Origin: an uncultured Clostridia bacterium | Lineage (GTDB): Bacteria > Bacillota > Clostridia > Oscillospirales > Acutalibacteraceae | Reading direction: 5' to 3' | Assembly (NCBI GenBank): GCA_944385055.1 | Contig: CALWVT010000001.1 | Span: 186,001 to 250,000 of the forward strand | DNA length: 64,000 nt | In this document: positions 24,996 through 34,290 of the stretch, piece after piece | Position numbering within the stretch: position 1 is the stretch's first letter | Layout: the number at the start of each line of letters is the position of its first letter | Translations under genes and position numbers: made by a program | Notes under the pieces: model-generated | Told to the model about the DNA's origin: nothing | Seen by the model: only the letters and a program-made list of their open reading frames with translations | Databases searched by the model: none

Positions 24996-26837
24996 GCAGG
25001 GAACCCTGACGCGGCTGCTGTCTTACATCGTCAAGCGCCACCGCGGCGCGTTTACCTTTGTGGTGGTGTGCGTCCTAATCAACGTCCTTTGCAGCATGAT
25101 CGGCAGCCTGTTTGTCCAGGTTATCATCGACGATTACATCCTGCGCATGCTGCAGACCGGGGAGGACCTGTTTGCGGGGCTGATGAGCCTGTTGATCGTG
25201 ATGGCGGTCGTTTACCTCATCGGTTCCCTCGGCACGCTGTTTTATAACCGTGTCATCGCGATCATCGGCCAGAAAGTCTTAAAGGAAATCCGCGACGACC
25301 TGTTTACAAAGATGCAGACCTTCCCGATCCGTTTCTTTGACACCCACACCCACGGCGACATCATGAGCGTCTACACGAACGACACCGATACGCTCCGCCA
25401 GTTAATCGCCCAAAGCATGCCCGCCCTGATTTCCGCCTCGGTCACGCTCGTATTCTCTTTCTGTGTGATGCTGCACTTTAACCTGTGGCTGACCCTCGTC
25501 GTTGTGGCGCTGTCCGTCCTGATGACCTTCGTGGGGAGCCGCCTGCTGCGGCGCAGCCGGCGGTATTTTGCCAAACAGCAGACCTCCATCGGCCAGCTCA
25601 ACGGGTATATCGAGGAGATCTTTGGCGGCCTTAAGGTGGTCAAGGTCTTCTGCCACGAGGAAGCTTCCCGGAAAAAGATGCGGGAAATCAACGAAACCCT
25701 GTTCGGCAACGCGATGCAGGCGGGCGGGACCTCCATCGTCATGATGCCGGTCCTGTCCGGCTTTGGCAATCTGCAGTATCTGGTCGTCGCCATTTTGGGC
25801 GGCGCCATGGCGCTGTTCGGGGCCGGCACCTTTTCCACGACAATCGGGACGCTGGTGTCCTTTTTGGGTGTCATTCGTCAGTTCTCTTCCTCCATTACGC
25901 AGACGGCCCAGCAGATGAACAGCGTCGCGCTGGGTTTGGCGGGCGCCGGGCGCATCTTCGATTTGATGGACCAGCAGCCGGAAGAGGATGAAGGCTATGT
26001 GACACTCGTGCACGCCAAGCAGACAAAAGACGGCGCCCTCCGGGAAGACCCCGACGGCACCATCCCCGCCTGGAAACACCCGCACCACGACGGCACCGTG
26101 ACATACACCCGTGTGCAGGGCAGCGTCGTGTTTGACCACGTCGATTTCAGTTACGACGGCAAGAAGACGGTCCTGCACGATATTTCCCTTTATGCAAAGC
26201 CCGGCCAGAAAATCGCGTTTGTGGGCGCGACCGGTGCGGGCAAAACGACCATCACAAACTTAATCAACCGCTTCTACGACCTGGCCGACGGCAAGATCCG
26301 CTACGACGGCATCAACATCACGAAAATCCGAAAGCCGGACCTGCGCCGCTCCATGGGCCTTGTCCTGCAGGATGTCAACCTGTTTACCGGCACCATCCTC
26401 GACAATATCCGGTATGGCCGTCTGGACGCCACCGACGAGGAGTGCATCGCCGCCGCCAAGCTCGCCGGTGCGGATGCGTTCATTTCCCGCCTGCCAGACG
26501 GTTATCAGACCCAGATTAACGGCGACAACAACAACCTCTCCCAGGGCCAGTGCCAGCTGATCTCCATCGCGCGGGCCGCCGTCGCGGACCCGCCGGTCAT
26601 GATCTTGGATGAGGCCACCTCGTCGATCGACACCCGCACCGAGGCCATCGTCCAGCAGGGCATGGACGCCTTAATGTACGGGCGCACGGTGCGCACCGCC
26701 TTTCCACGGTCCGCAACGCCAAGGCCATCCTGGTGCTCGAACACGGCCGGATCATCGAGCGCGGCAGCCATGAGCAGCTGCTCGCGGAAAAAGGCCAGTA
26801 TTACCAGCTCTATACCGGCGCGTTTGAGTTGGAATAA
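24982..26837 (+). pseudogene. Heterodimeric ABC exporter, partner subunit, frameshifted near the 3' end
   Basis: A half-transporter of ~618 expected residues: helices 1-320, a linker insert (about 340-385), Walker A GATGAGKTT (about 414), signature NNLSQGQCQ (about 517) and a canonical Walker [13 protein letters not shown]. After GRTV the frame breaks at 26690/26691. The family sequence [13 protein letters not shown] is missing about 10 bases, and the rest ([19 protein letters not shown] ... YTGAFELE, stop 26835) is intact in another frame. The open frame instead runs on to 27513 as nonsense. Loss of the switch His context would disable the domain. It may be a real recent mutation or an assembly error. 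ATG 24982 follows AAAGGGGG. Confidence 0.85.
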
Positions 26838-26867
26838 ACGGCCGGAACGTGTATGTAATACATGGAC

Positions 26868-26907
26868 AAAAGCCGGTGCGAAACCTGTGTTTCTACCGGC
26901 TTTTTAT
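26868..26907 (+). terminator. Terminator of the ABC exporter operon
   Basis: AAAAGCCGGT (26868-26877) pairs with ACCGGCTTTT (26895-26904), with the T-run forming part of the stem end. Confidence 0.8.
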
Positions 26908-26917
26908 GCCTTTTGTA

Positions 26918-26946
26918 TTGCGGCCGAAAACCGCGTATGGTATACT
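26918..26946 (+). promoter_or_regulatory. Promoter of the GH35 gene
   Basis: TTGCGG (26918-26923) and TATACT (26941-26946) with a 17-base spacer. The TTGCGG -35 form recurs at other promoters in this window. Confidence 0.6.
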
Positions 26947-27040
26947 GGGGAAAATCGAGCTGCCTTCTGCTTCCACCACGGCCGTTTTCATGCAGGTCTG
27001 GCCGCGTGCAACGCAGGGCGCCAGACGAAAGGAGCCTTTT

Positions 27041-28819
27041 ATGGCACACACCTTTACCCAGTCCGACCGGTTCTACCTCGACGGCCGCCCGTTCCAGATT
27101 CGTTCGGGCGCGATCCATTATTTCCGCGTCGTGCCCGCCTATTGGCGCGACCGCCTCGAAAAGCTCAAGGCGATGGGCTGCAACACCGTCGAAACGTACA
27201 TCCCCTGGAATCTCCACGAACCGAAACCGGGCGTCTACGACTTTTCCGGCGGCCGCGACGTCGCCGCGTTTTTAAAACTCGCACAGGAATTGGGCCTTTG
27301 GGCCATCGTGCGGCCGGGCCCGTATATCTGTGCGGAATGGGACTTCGGCGGCCTGCCTTCTTGGCTTTTGGCCGAGGACGGCATGCGCCTGCGCTGCACA
27401 TACCCGCCGTTTCTGCGGGCGGTGCGCCGCTATTTTGCCCGCCTTCTGCAGGTGCTTGCCCCGCTGCAGATCGACCGCGGCGGCAACATCCTGATGATGC
27501 AGGTGGAAAATGAGTACGGCTCTTACGGCGATGAGCACGCCTATTTGGAGGCGCTGCGCGACCTTTTGCGCGAAAACGGCGTGACGGTGCCGCTCTTTAC
27601 TTCTGACGGTCCGCTGCCGCGCTCCCTTGCAAACGGCAGTGTCGAGGGCGCGCTGCCCACGGTCAATTTTGGCGCGGGTGCGCCCGAAAAATTTGCTGTT
27701 TTGCAGGCGTTTCTCGCCCAGACGCGCGGGGAGGCCCCGCTATTGTGCACGGAATTCTGGGTAGGCTGGTTCGACGCCTGGGGTGACCGCGCCCACAACA
27801 CGACGCCGCCGGATGTCTGTGCGCGCGAGGTCGAAGCGGTTTTAAAGCGCGGCAGTATCAATCTGTATCTGTTCCATGGCGGCACGAACTTCGGCCTTCT
27901 CAACGGCGCGAATGATTATGGGGCGTTAAGCCCCGACACGACCTCCTACGACTACGATGCGCCGCTTGCCGAGGACGGCTCCATGACGCCAAAATATAAC
28001 GCGCTGCGCGCACTCTTCGCCCGCTTCGCGGAAGAACCCCTGCCGGCCCCGCCGCCGCCCATCCCGAAACGGGCGTTTGGGACGGTTTCCGTCACCGACT
28101 GCGTTTCCCTCGAGGCTGCGCTGCCGTCTTTGGGGGAGCCGGTCCGAAGCCCTTGGCCGCTTTGCATGGAAAAGCTCGGCCAAAGCGTCGGTTATGTGCT
28201 GTATTCCACCCAGGTCGCGCCGCACGGGACGTATCGGACGATTGAACTGCAGCGCACCGCCGACCGCGCCCAGCTCTTTTTTGACGGCCGCCCCGCCATG
28301 ACGCTCTATGACCGCGAACTGCACGCGCCGCACGACGTGTGCCTGCCGCTGCAGCACCGGCTTTCGATCCTTGTCGAAAACCTCGGCCGCGTCAATTACG
28401 GCCCGCTGCTCGCGTACCAGCGTAAGGGCATCGACGGCGCCGTCCTGCTCGATGGCCGCAGCCATGCCGGCTGGGAGATGATCCCCCTGCCGATGGATGC
28501 CGCGATGGCTTCCCGCCTCGACTTTTCCGCGGGCTTTACGCCCGGGCTTCCCGCCTTTTACCGCTTCCGCTTTTCGATCGAAGCGCCTGCGGACACGTTC
28601 CTCGACCTTGCGGGGTGGGGGAAAGGCTGCGTGCTGGTTAACGGCTTTTTGCTGGGCCGTTTTTGGGACAAAGGCCCGCAGTCGCGGCTCTACGTGCCCG
28701 CGCCGCTTCTGCGCGCCGGCGAAAACGAAGTCCTTCTGTTTGAAACGGAGGGACGTGCCTGCGGCCGGATTGCGTTCTGCGATTCCCCCGGCTGGCGTGA
28801 AGGTCCAAAAGAGGCATAA
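27041..28819 (+). CDS. GH35 beta-galactosidase
   Basis: A 592-residue intracellular glycosidase (no signal peptide) that releases terminal beta-galactose. The N-terminal (beta/alpha)8 barrel has FQIRSGAIHYFRVVP, CNTVETYIPWNLHEP, RPGPYICAEWDFGGLP and MMQVENEYGSYG (acid/base Glu158). The nucleophile is Glu238 in CTEFWVGWFDAWG. C-terminal beta domains include LVNGFLLGRFWDKGPQ. AAAGGAG precedes the ATG. It sits before uxuA, which has its own promoter; both point to use of plant cell-wall sugars. Confidence 0.94.
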   Translation: MAHTFTQSDRFYLDGRPFQIRSGAIHYFRVVPAYWRDRLEKLKAMGCNTVETYIPWNLHEPKPGVYDFSGGRDVAAFLKLAQELGLWAIVRPGPYICAEWDFGGLPSWLLAEDGMRLRCTYPPFLRAVRRYFARLLQVLAPLQIDRGGNILMMQVENEYGSYGDEHAYLEALRDLLRENGVTVPLFTSDGPLPRSLANGSVEGALPTVNFGAGAPEKFAVLQAFLAQTRGEAPLLCTEFWVGWFDAWGDRAHNTTPPDVCAREVEAVLKRGSINLYLFHGGTNFGLLNGANDYGALSPDTTSYDYDAPLAEDGSMTPKYNALRALFARFAEEPLPAPPPPIPKRAFGTVSVTDCVSLEAALPSLGEPVRSPWPLCMEKLGQSVGYVLYSTQVAPHGTYRTIELQRTADRAQLFFDGRPAMTLYDRELHAPHDVCLPLQHRLSILVENLGRVNYGPLLAYQRKGIDGAVLLDGRSHAGWEMIPLPMDAAMASRLDFSAGFTPGLPAFYRFRFSIEAPADTFLDLAGWGKGCVLVNGFLLGRFWDKGPQSRLYVPAPLLRAGENEVLLFETEGRACGRIAFCDSPGWREGPKEA

Positions 28820-28849
28820 AGCATCACAAACAAAAAGTTTCAAAATTGA

Positions 28850-28878
28850 TTGCATTTTTTTGAAATTTGAGTTATAAT
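28850..28878 (+). promoter_or_regulatory. uxuA promoter
   Basis: TTGCAT (28850-28855) and TATAAT (28873-28878) with a 17-base spacer in an AT-rich stretch. Confidence 0.7.
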
Positions 28879-28935
28879 GAGCAACAATCAGTGTAAACCA
28901 GATTCGCACCAATTAGAAAGGAAGCGAGTATTCGG

Positions 28936-29979
28936 ATGAAAATGACATTTCGTTGGTATGGTCCCGACGACCCCGTTACCCTCGATATGATCCGCCAAAT
29001 CCCCGGCGTGACCGGTGTGGTGACAGCGGTGTACAGTGTCCCGGTTGGGGAAGTTTGGCCGGTGGAAGAAATCCAGAAGCTCAAGGATATGGTCAACGCC
29101 AAGGGCCTGGAAATGGAGGTCATCGAGAGCGTCCCCGTGCATGAGGACATTAAACTCGGTACCGGCGACTGTGAACGCTACATTGAAAACTACAAGGAAA
29201 ACATCCGCCGCTTGGCCGCCGTCGGGGTCAAGTGCATCTGCTACAATTTCATGCCGGTCTTTGACTGGACACGCTCCCGCTTAGACCAGCCGCTGCCCGA
29301 CGGCAGCCAGGCCCTCGTCTACTATAAGGAAGACGTCGCGAAGATGGACCCCACAAAGCTGGCACTGCCCGGCTGGGACAGCTCCTATACGACCGATGAG
29401 ATGGCGGCCCTGATCGACGCTTACAAAAAGCTCGGCGAGGAAGGCCTGTGGAAGAACCTCGAACATTTTATTAAGGAAATCATGCCGGTCGCCGTCGAAA
29501 GCGACGTCTACATGGGCATCCATCCGGACGATCCGCCGTGGTCGATTTTCGGCATCCCGCGCATCATCACGAATGAAGAAAACCTCGACCGTTTCCTGAG
29601 CCTTTACGACGACCCGCACCATGGCATTTCCCTGTGCTCCGGCAGCCTCGGCTGCACGCGCTCGAACGATATCCCGAAGCTCGTGCGCAAGTACAGTGCG
29701 ATGGGCCGCATCCCGTTTGCCCATGTGCGCAACGTCAAGATTCTCGACGACGGTTCCTTTGAGGAAAGCGCCCACTATTCCGCCTGCGGCTCTCTGGACG
29801 TGGTCGCGATCATGAAGGCATACCACGACACGGGTTTTGACGGCTACATGCGCCCGGACCATGGCCGCATGATCTGGGGCGAAAAAGCCCGTCCCGGCTA
29901 CGGCCTTTACGACCGCGCGCTGGGCGCCACCTACTTAAACGGTATCTGGGAGACGCTCGAAAAGCTCGACCCGCGCTGA
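28936..29979 (+). CDS. uxuA: Mannonate dehydratase
   Basis: Dehydrates D-mannonate to 2-keto-3-deoxygluconate in the glucuronate branch of hexuronate breakdown. The 347 residues match the family. Motifs include TFRWYGPDDPVTL, ICYNFMPVFDWTR, MGIHPDDPPWSIFGIPRI, LCSGSLG and FDGYMRPDHGRMIWGE, with the metal-binding His and Cys residues in place. GAAAGGAAG precedes the ATG. No other hexuronate gene (uxaC, uxuB, kdgK) is in the window. Confidence 0.96.
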   Translation: MKMTFRWYGPDDPVTLDMIRQIPGVTGVVTAVYSVPVGEVWPVEEIQKLKDMVNAKGLEMEVIESVPVHEDIKLGTGDCERYIENYKENIRRLAAVGVKCICYNFMPVFDWTRSRLDQPLPDGSQALVYYKEDVAKMDPTKLALPGWDSSYTTDEMAALIDAYKKLGEEGLWKNLEHFIKEIMPVAVESDVYMGIHPDDPPWSIFGIPRIITNEENLDRFLSLYDDPHHGISLCSGSLGCTRSNDIPKLVRKYSAMGRIPFAHVRNVKILDDGSFEESAHYSACGSLDVVAIMKAYHDTGFDGYMRPDHGRMIWGEKARPGYGLYDRALGATYLNGIWETLEKLDPR

Positions 29980-30019
29980 GCTTTCTGCTTTCTAAAAACG
30001 CATTTGCATTCTAAAAAAT

Positions 30020-30057
30020 CGGCGCCCCCTGCGCGAAGCAGGCGGGCGCCGGTTTTT
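30020..30057 (+). terminator. uxuA terminator
   Basis: CGGCGCC (30020-30026) pairs with GGCGCCG (30045-30051), with an inner CCTGC/GCAGG stem, followed by five T. Confidence 0.85.
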
Positions 30058-30079
30058 GTTTGGTTTTGAATGGCTTTTG

Positions 30080-30541
30080 TCAGAACGTGTCGTCGAGCTG
30101 TTTGCGCTCCGTCTGCTTTAACAGCAGGTGCTTGCGCACGAGGAACAGCAGCCCGATGCCGCCGATGCCAATTAGCGTCTCCCACGTCTGCAGGTGGCCG
30201 ACAATCAGCTCCCGCGCGATCGAAAACGCGAGCACTTCGATGAGCATTTCCGGTGTGTGTTTGCACAGCATCAGCACGAATTCAATGCCGATAACCAGCG
30301 CGAGGACATTTGCGAGGAAGGCCGTGAAATTCTGCACTTCCAGCGCCGCAAAGCCGCCCGCAAACAGGTCGGCGATCATGCGCACGACCAGCACGGCTAC
30401 CACCACGATGATTAAGATGGCGAGTACAATCTCTACGTAACGGGATACCTGGTAGGCCCCGTGCAGCAGCTTGTCCGCCAGGCGTTCTGCCTGTCCTTCC
30501 GGCTTTTCCGGCTGCTGCGGCTCCTGTTTTTGCGGCTCCAT
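30080..30541 (-). CDS. PsiE-like small membrane protein
   Basis: A 153-residue protein with a polar N-terminus and four predicted helices (about 38-60, 75-95, 105-120, 125-140). The layout and the stretch IGIEFVLMLCKHTPEMLIEVLAFSIARELIV resemble the PsiE family (phosphate-starvation-inducible E), whose function is unknown. GGGGAGG precedes the ATG. It has its own promoter and is convergent with uxuA. The name is by family likeness only; there is no pho box evidence. Confidence 0.7.
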   Translation of the reverse strand: MEPQKQEPQQPEKPEGQAERLADKLLHGAYQVSRYVEIVLAILIIVVVAVLVVRMIADLFAGGFAALEVQNFTAFLANVLALVIGIEFVLMLCKHTPEMLIEVLAFSIARELIVGHLQTWETLIGIGGIGLLFLVRKHLLLKQTERKQLDDTF

Positions 30542-30585
30542 CGGGAACCTCCCCTTTCCATACGTACAAGTGTGTTTTTCTTTTT

Positions 30586-30614
30586 ATTATATCGGATCCT
30601 GTCCGTTCCCGCAA
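30586..30614 (-). promoter_or_regulatory. Promoter of the PsiE-like gene
   Basis: On the minus strand TTGCGG (30614-30609) and TATAAT (30591-30586) are 17 bases apart. Confidence 0.6.
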
Positions 30615-30688
30615 CCTGCAGCGGCCGGCTTTTTGATTTTTCCGATTCGGCCCGGGGAATCCTCTCCGTGTATTTTTCCGTGCGGGGG

Positions 30689-30717
30689 TTGACAGCGGTC
30701 GGGGCGGGCGTTATACT
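30689..30717 (+). promoter_or_regulatory. Promoter of the GH25 lysozyme gene
   Basis: TTGACA (30689-30694) and TATACT (30712-30717) with a 17-base spacer. The leader is about 70 bases. Confidence 0.8.
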
Positions 30718-30792
30718 GAACGTATTGACAAAATTCACGACAAATTCGCACAAAGCACGAGAAAATGAAGAGTTTTACAGTGGAGGGATTCG

Positions 30793-32271
30793 ATGTATAA
30801 AAAACTGCTGAGCCTTTTCCTCACAGTGGCTGTGCTGCTGGGGGTGCTGGGGATGCCGGCTTTTGCTGCGGACGAAAGTCCCGCCGAGCCGTATGTCAAG
30901 TCGGACACGACGATCGATTTTACGGTCGTGGAGTCAAAGACGTATGCGTTCCGCTTTGAGGTCGTCGGCCCGCGGGGGTTAGAGCCCCACATTGTCGCCG
31001 GCAACGGCAATGTCCTGCGTACCGAAAATGTCACGAAAGCCGTTGAAAACGGCCACGATGTTTATTACTTTAAGGTCCGTGCCATCGGCACGCCCGGCGA
31101 AGCGAGCGCCATTTATACGACGCTGCCCGGACAACAAGCCGTCAAGCACTGCACGATTACGGTCGGTGCGCCGTATGTCAAGTCGGACACCACCGTCGAC
31201 TTTACCGTGGACAAGGGCCATACCTACGCGTTCCGGTTTGAGATCGTCGGCCCGCAGGGCCTCGAGCCCAGCATCGCCGCCGGCAACGGCAATGTCCTGC
31301 GCACCGAGAATGTCACGAAGACCGTCGAAAACGGCAATGATGTTTATTATTTCCGCGTCCGCGCCGTCGGTGATCCCGGCGAGGCGAGTGCCATCTATAC
31401 GACGCTGCCCGGGCAAGCCTCCGTCAAGCACTGCACGATCACGGTGACCATTTCCATTTTCGATACCGGCTACACGGGCATCGACGTCTCCCACCACCAG
31501 GGGAAGATCGATTGGGAAGCCGTCAAAGCTTCCGGCATCGGCTTCGCGATCCTGCGCGCGGGCTACGGCAAGAATAACATCGATGCTTACTTTACATACA
31601 ATATCAGCGAATGCAACCGTTTAGGCATTCCGGTCGGCGTGTACTGGTTCAGCTACGCGTGGGATGAGGAGAGCGCCGCCGAGGAAGCGCGCTACTGCAT
31701 GAACGCAATTGCCCCGTATAAAGTCGAACTGCCGGTTTCCTGCGACATCGAGGGCGCGACCGTGACGTACGCGCAAAATTACCACGACGTGACAATCGAT
31801 AAGGAACTCGCCACGAAGATGGTCCAGGCGTTCTGCAGCACGGTGGAAGATGCCGGCTATTACGCGATCAATTATACGAACTTGAGCAATACGCGCAACC
31901 TGTTCGACATGGAAGCGCTCAAGGATTACGATATCTGGTATGCGCGCTATACGACAAACGCGTCGCTGCTCTATTCCGGCGCCCACCTGTGGCAGTACGA
32001 CAATTCCGGCACGGTGCCGGGCATTTCCGGTTCCGTCGATATGGACCTTGCACTGCTCGATTACCCGACGGTGATCCGCAACGCGGGGTTAAACCATCTG
32101 ACCGATGAGGCGCCCACATTTGAGGTCGACTGCGACCCCGTTACCGCCCCGGCCCCGCGTGTGCGCGCGGCAAAGTATCCCGCCGAAGAATCCCCCGACG
32201 AGGAGACGACGGGCGGCGCCGAGCCCGGCTATTTTGAGCTGTCGGACGCACAGACTGCGGATGCCGCTTAA
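30793..32271 (+). CDS. Secreted GH25 lysozyme with duplicated N-terminal domain
   Basis: A 492-residue exported muramidase. Signal peptide 1-25 (MYKKLLSLFLTVAVLLGVLG, then PAFA-AD). Two ~94-residue repeats follow (about 33-126 and 127-220), beginning PYVKSDTT and ending KHCTITV, each probably a small beta domain; I do not recognise the family. The GH25 domain (about 228-425) starts TGIDVSHHQGKIDWEAVK and has CDIEG with the catalytic acids. The last 65 residues are Pro/Glu-rich. GGAGGG precedes the ATG. Probable role: wall turnover or attack on other bacteria; the repeats may bind the wall. Confidence 0.9.
   Translation: MYKKLLSLFLTVAVLLGVLGMPAFAADESPAEPYVKSDTTIDFTVVESKTYAFRFEVVGPRGLEPHIVAGNGNVLRTENVTKAVENGHDVYYFKVRAIGTPGEASAIYTTLPGQQAVKHCTITVGAPYVKSDTTVDFTVDKGHTYAFRFEIVGPQGLEPSIAAGNGNVLRTENVTKTVENGNDVYYFRVRAVGDPGEASAIYTTLPGQASVKHCTITVTISIFDTGYTGIDVSHHQGKIDWEAVKASGIGFAILRAGYGKNNIDAYFTYNISECNRLGIPVGVYWFSYAWDEESAAEEARYCMNAIAPYKVELPVSCDIEGATVTYAQNYHDVTIDKELATKMVQAFCSTVEDAGYYAINYTNLSNTRNLFDMEALKDYDIWYARYTTNASLLYSGAHLWQYDNSGTVPGISGSVDMDLALLDYPTVIRNAGLNHLTDEAPTFEVDCDPVTAPAPRVRAAKYPAEESPDEETTGGAEPGYFELSDAQTADAA
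30889..31452 (+). repeat. Two direct 282-bp repeats inside the lysozyme gene
   Basis: Units start at 30889 and 31171 (CCGTATGTCAAGTCGGACAC in both). They are highly similar at DNA and protein level, so the duplication is recent or maintained by gene conversion. Confidence 0.9.
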
Positions 32272-32295
32272 AAATGTTCTGCCTTTAAAAAACGC

Positions 32296-32350
32296 CCGCC
32301 CCGGCGGCCTTTGCCTCCTTCTTTGCAAAAGGCCCCGGGGCGGCTTTTTT
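32296..32350 (+). terminator. Terminator of the lysozyme gene
   Basis: CCGCCCCGG (32296-32304) pairs with CCGGGGCGG (32335-32343), with a further inner stem (GGCCTTT/AAAGGCC type), followed by CTTTTTT. Confidence 0.85.
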
Positions 32351-32402
32351 GGCTGTAGCGCGGGAAACCGGGCTGCGTGCATAAAATTCCGCGCCGCACG
32401 GC

Positions 32403-32431
32403 TTGCGCTTTTGCACGCGAACCCCTATAAT
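32403..32431 (+). promoter_or_regulatory. Promoter of the ABC-2 transporter operon
   Basis: TTGCGC (32403-32408) and TATAAT (32426-32431) with a 17-base spacer. Confidence 0.6.
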
Positions 32432-32481
32432 AGAGGGGAAGCTTTTTGGGGCGGGACCGCTCCAAAGGAAGGGGGAAGCGT

Positions 32482-33390
32482 ATGGGTGCCGTCACCGCAC
32501 AGCAGCTCACAAAAACGTACAACGGCAAGACGAATGCCCTCGAATCGGTCACGTTCGATGTCCCCGAAGGGGGCGCCTTCGCCCTGTTGGGCGGCCGCGA
32601 CAGCGGCAAAAGCACACTCGTGCGCCTGCTTTCCGGTTTGCTGCATCCCAGCCGTGGCACGTGCAGCATCCTGCAGCTGGATCCCTTCAAGCAGCCCGAA
32701 AAGGTCCACCGGCTCTGCGGGGTTCTGCTGCCGTCGGCCAAGATGTACCAGACGATGACGGGGCAGGAGAACCTGCACTTTTTCGGCCGTGCCGCCGGCA
32801 TGCGGATGGACGACCTGCAGACGCGCAGTACGGAGCTGATGAAGGATTTGGGCATCTGGGAAGCGCGCGGCGAACTCGTGCAGACGTATTCCACGAGCAT
32901 GCGCCAGCGCTTGTCGCTGGCCCGTGCGCTCCTTCTGCGCCCGCGCGTCTTGCTGCTCGACGAGCCGGACGACGGCTTGGACCCGGAAGGCACGACCGCG
33001 GTCTTTGCGCTGCTGCGCGGCCTGCGGCGGGAAGAGGGGGTCACGCTCTTTGTCTGTACGCGTCAGCCTCGTGTCGCCCAGCGCCTGTGCGAGCGCTTTG
33101 CGCTGCTGCACAGCGGCCGCCTGACGGCAATGGGCAGCCTTTCCGAGCTGTCCCAGGCGGCCGGATGCGTCGCCCGCGCGCGGTTCCATCTTGCACTGGA
33201 GGATTCTTTGCCCGGCTGGCAGGATAAAGGCCGCGGCTATTGGGAAAAAGAAATCCAAAACCCCGCCCAGATGCCGCAGCTTCTGCGTGAAGTGATCGAG
33301 GCCGGCCACGCGGTCTATGAGGCCCGCCTTCTGCGGCCGAGTCTCGAAGACGCTTACGTCCGATTGGAGGAAAAGGAGGCTGGCCAATGA
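32482..33390 (+). CDS. ABC transporter ATP-binding protein
   Basis: A 302-residue ATPase of an ABC-2 type system. Walker A is GGRDSGKST, where the usual Asn-Gly is Arg-Asp. The signature region is YSTSMRQRLSLARALLLRP, in which LSGGQ is strongly altered (TSMRQ). Walker B is VLLLDEPDDGLDPEG. The C-terminal ~80 residues are a degenerate extension. ATG 32482 follows AGGGGGAAG. The permease gene overlaps by 4 bases (ATGA). The substrate is unknown. Confidence 0.88.
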   Translation: MGAVTAQQLTKTYNGKTNALESVTFDVPEGGAFALLGGRDSGKSTLVRLLSGLLHPSRGTCSILQLDPFKQPEKVHRLCGVLLPSAKMYQTMTGQENLHFFGRAAGMRMDDLQTRSTELMKDLGIWEARGELVQTYSTSMRQRLSLARALLLRPRVLLLDEPDDGLDPEGTTAVFALLRGLRREEGVTLFVCTRQPRVAQRLCERFALLHSGRLTAMGSLSELSQAAGCVARARFHLALEDSLPGWQDKGRGYWEKEIQNPAQMPQLLREVIEAGHAVYEARLLRPSLEDAYVRLEEKEAGQ

Positions 33391-34208
33391 ATTTGCCGCG
33401 CCCTTTGCGGAAATTGATTAACCCGCGTGAAACGGTCGTCTTAAAAAAGGATTTCCGCGAGATCTGGAACAGCGCCGGCGTGCGGGCACTATTGATCTTG
33501 CTGCCTTTGGTCTTTGCCGGTGTGATTCCGATTGTCTTTATTGTGCTTTCCAATCTGCTGCCCGCACAGAGCTTTGCGGGCATGGACCAGCTGCGCGCCC
33601 TGCTCGGCGAGGCGCAGAGCGGGATGAACGACCGCCAGGCGCTGTTTTATCTGTTTTCCGATTGCCTGGGGCCGATGTTCTTTTTGCTGATCCCATTGCT
33701 TGTCTCATGCATCGCGGCGGCCACCTCCTTTTTGGGGGAGCGCCAGCACGGCACGATGGAGACGCTTTTCCTGACCCCCTTAACGACGCGCGAGATTTTC
33801 AAAGCCAAAGTCATCGGCTGCCTGGTGCTGTCGGTCCTGGCAACGCTCATCGCGTTTTTGCTGTTTACGGTCATTATGATCGTCGGCGATATCCAGCTGG
33901 GCGTTACGTTCTTTTTGGCCAACGCGAGCTGGTGGGTGCTTCTGCTGCTCGTTGCACCGGGGTTGATTCTATTCGGTGTGCTGTTTATGGTGGTTTTGAA
34001 TGCGCACGGGACAGGCGTGGGGGAGTCCATGCAGATCTGCGGCTACGTCGCACTGCCGTTTATTTTGCTGTTTGTCGCGCAGTTTTCGGGCCTTTTCCGG
34101 CTGCAAAGCGGCGGCTATCTGGCCATCGCCGCGGTCATTTGGGTGATTGACCTGTTTTTATGGCGCAGTGCGGCGCGCCACTTTACAACCGAACGCCTCT
34201 TGCGGTAA
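33387..34208 (+). CDS. ABC-2 type permease
   Basis: A 273-residue membrane protein with six helices and an intracellular segment typical of the ABC-2/NatB-like family: FLGERQHGTMETLFLTPLTTREIFKAKV. It pairs with the preceding ATPase through an ATGA overlap. It may export a peptide, lipid or ion (NatAB-like), but this cannot be decided. A poor GC-rich stem follows at 34215-34250, possibly a weak terminator. Confidence 0.88.
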   Translation: MNLPRPLRKLINPRETVVLKKDFREIWNSAGVRALLILLPLVFAGVIPIVFIVLSNLLPAQSFAGMDQLRALLGEAQSGMNDRQALFYLFSDCLGPMFFLLIPLLVSCIAAATSFLGERQHGTMETLFLTPLTTREIFKAKVIGCLVLSVLATLIAFLLFTVIMIVGDIQLGVTFFLANASWWVLLLLVAPGLILFGVLFMVVLNAHGTGVGESMQICGYVALPFILLFVAQFSGLFRLQSGGYLAIAAVIWVIDLFLWRSAARHFTTERLLR

Positions 34209-34290
34209 AGCCGCCGCGCCTCCTTGGCCTGCGGCCGTAAAAAGGAGGGGCGTTTGTGTGTTTCTGAATGATTGTGAGGAGTGTAGAAAA

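Noticed and set aside
24982-26837. Programmed frameshift in the ABC exporter
   Set aside because: No slippery sequence or pseudoknot at 26690; about 10 conserved bases are missing, which a programmed shift cannot explain.
26838-27513. Continuation of the ABC subunit frame to 853 residues
   Set aside because: Residues after the deletion point match nothing and run antisense to no gene but across the GH35 start; the true C-terminus is in another frame ending at 26837.
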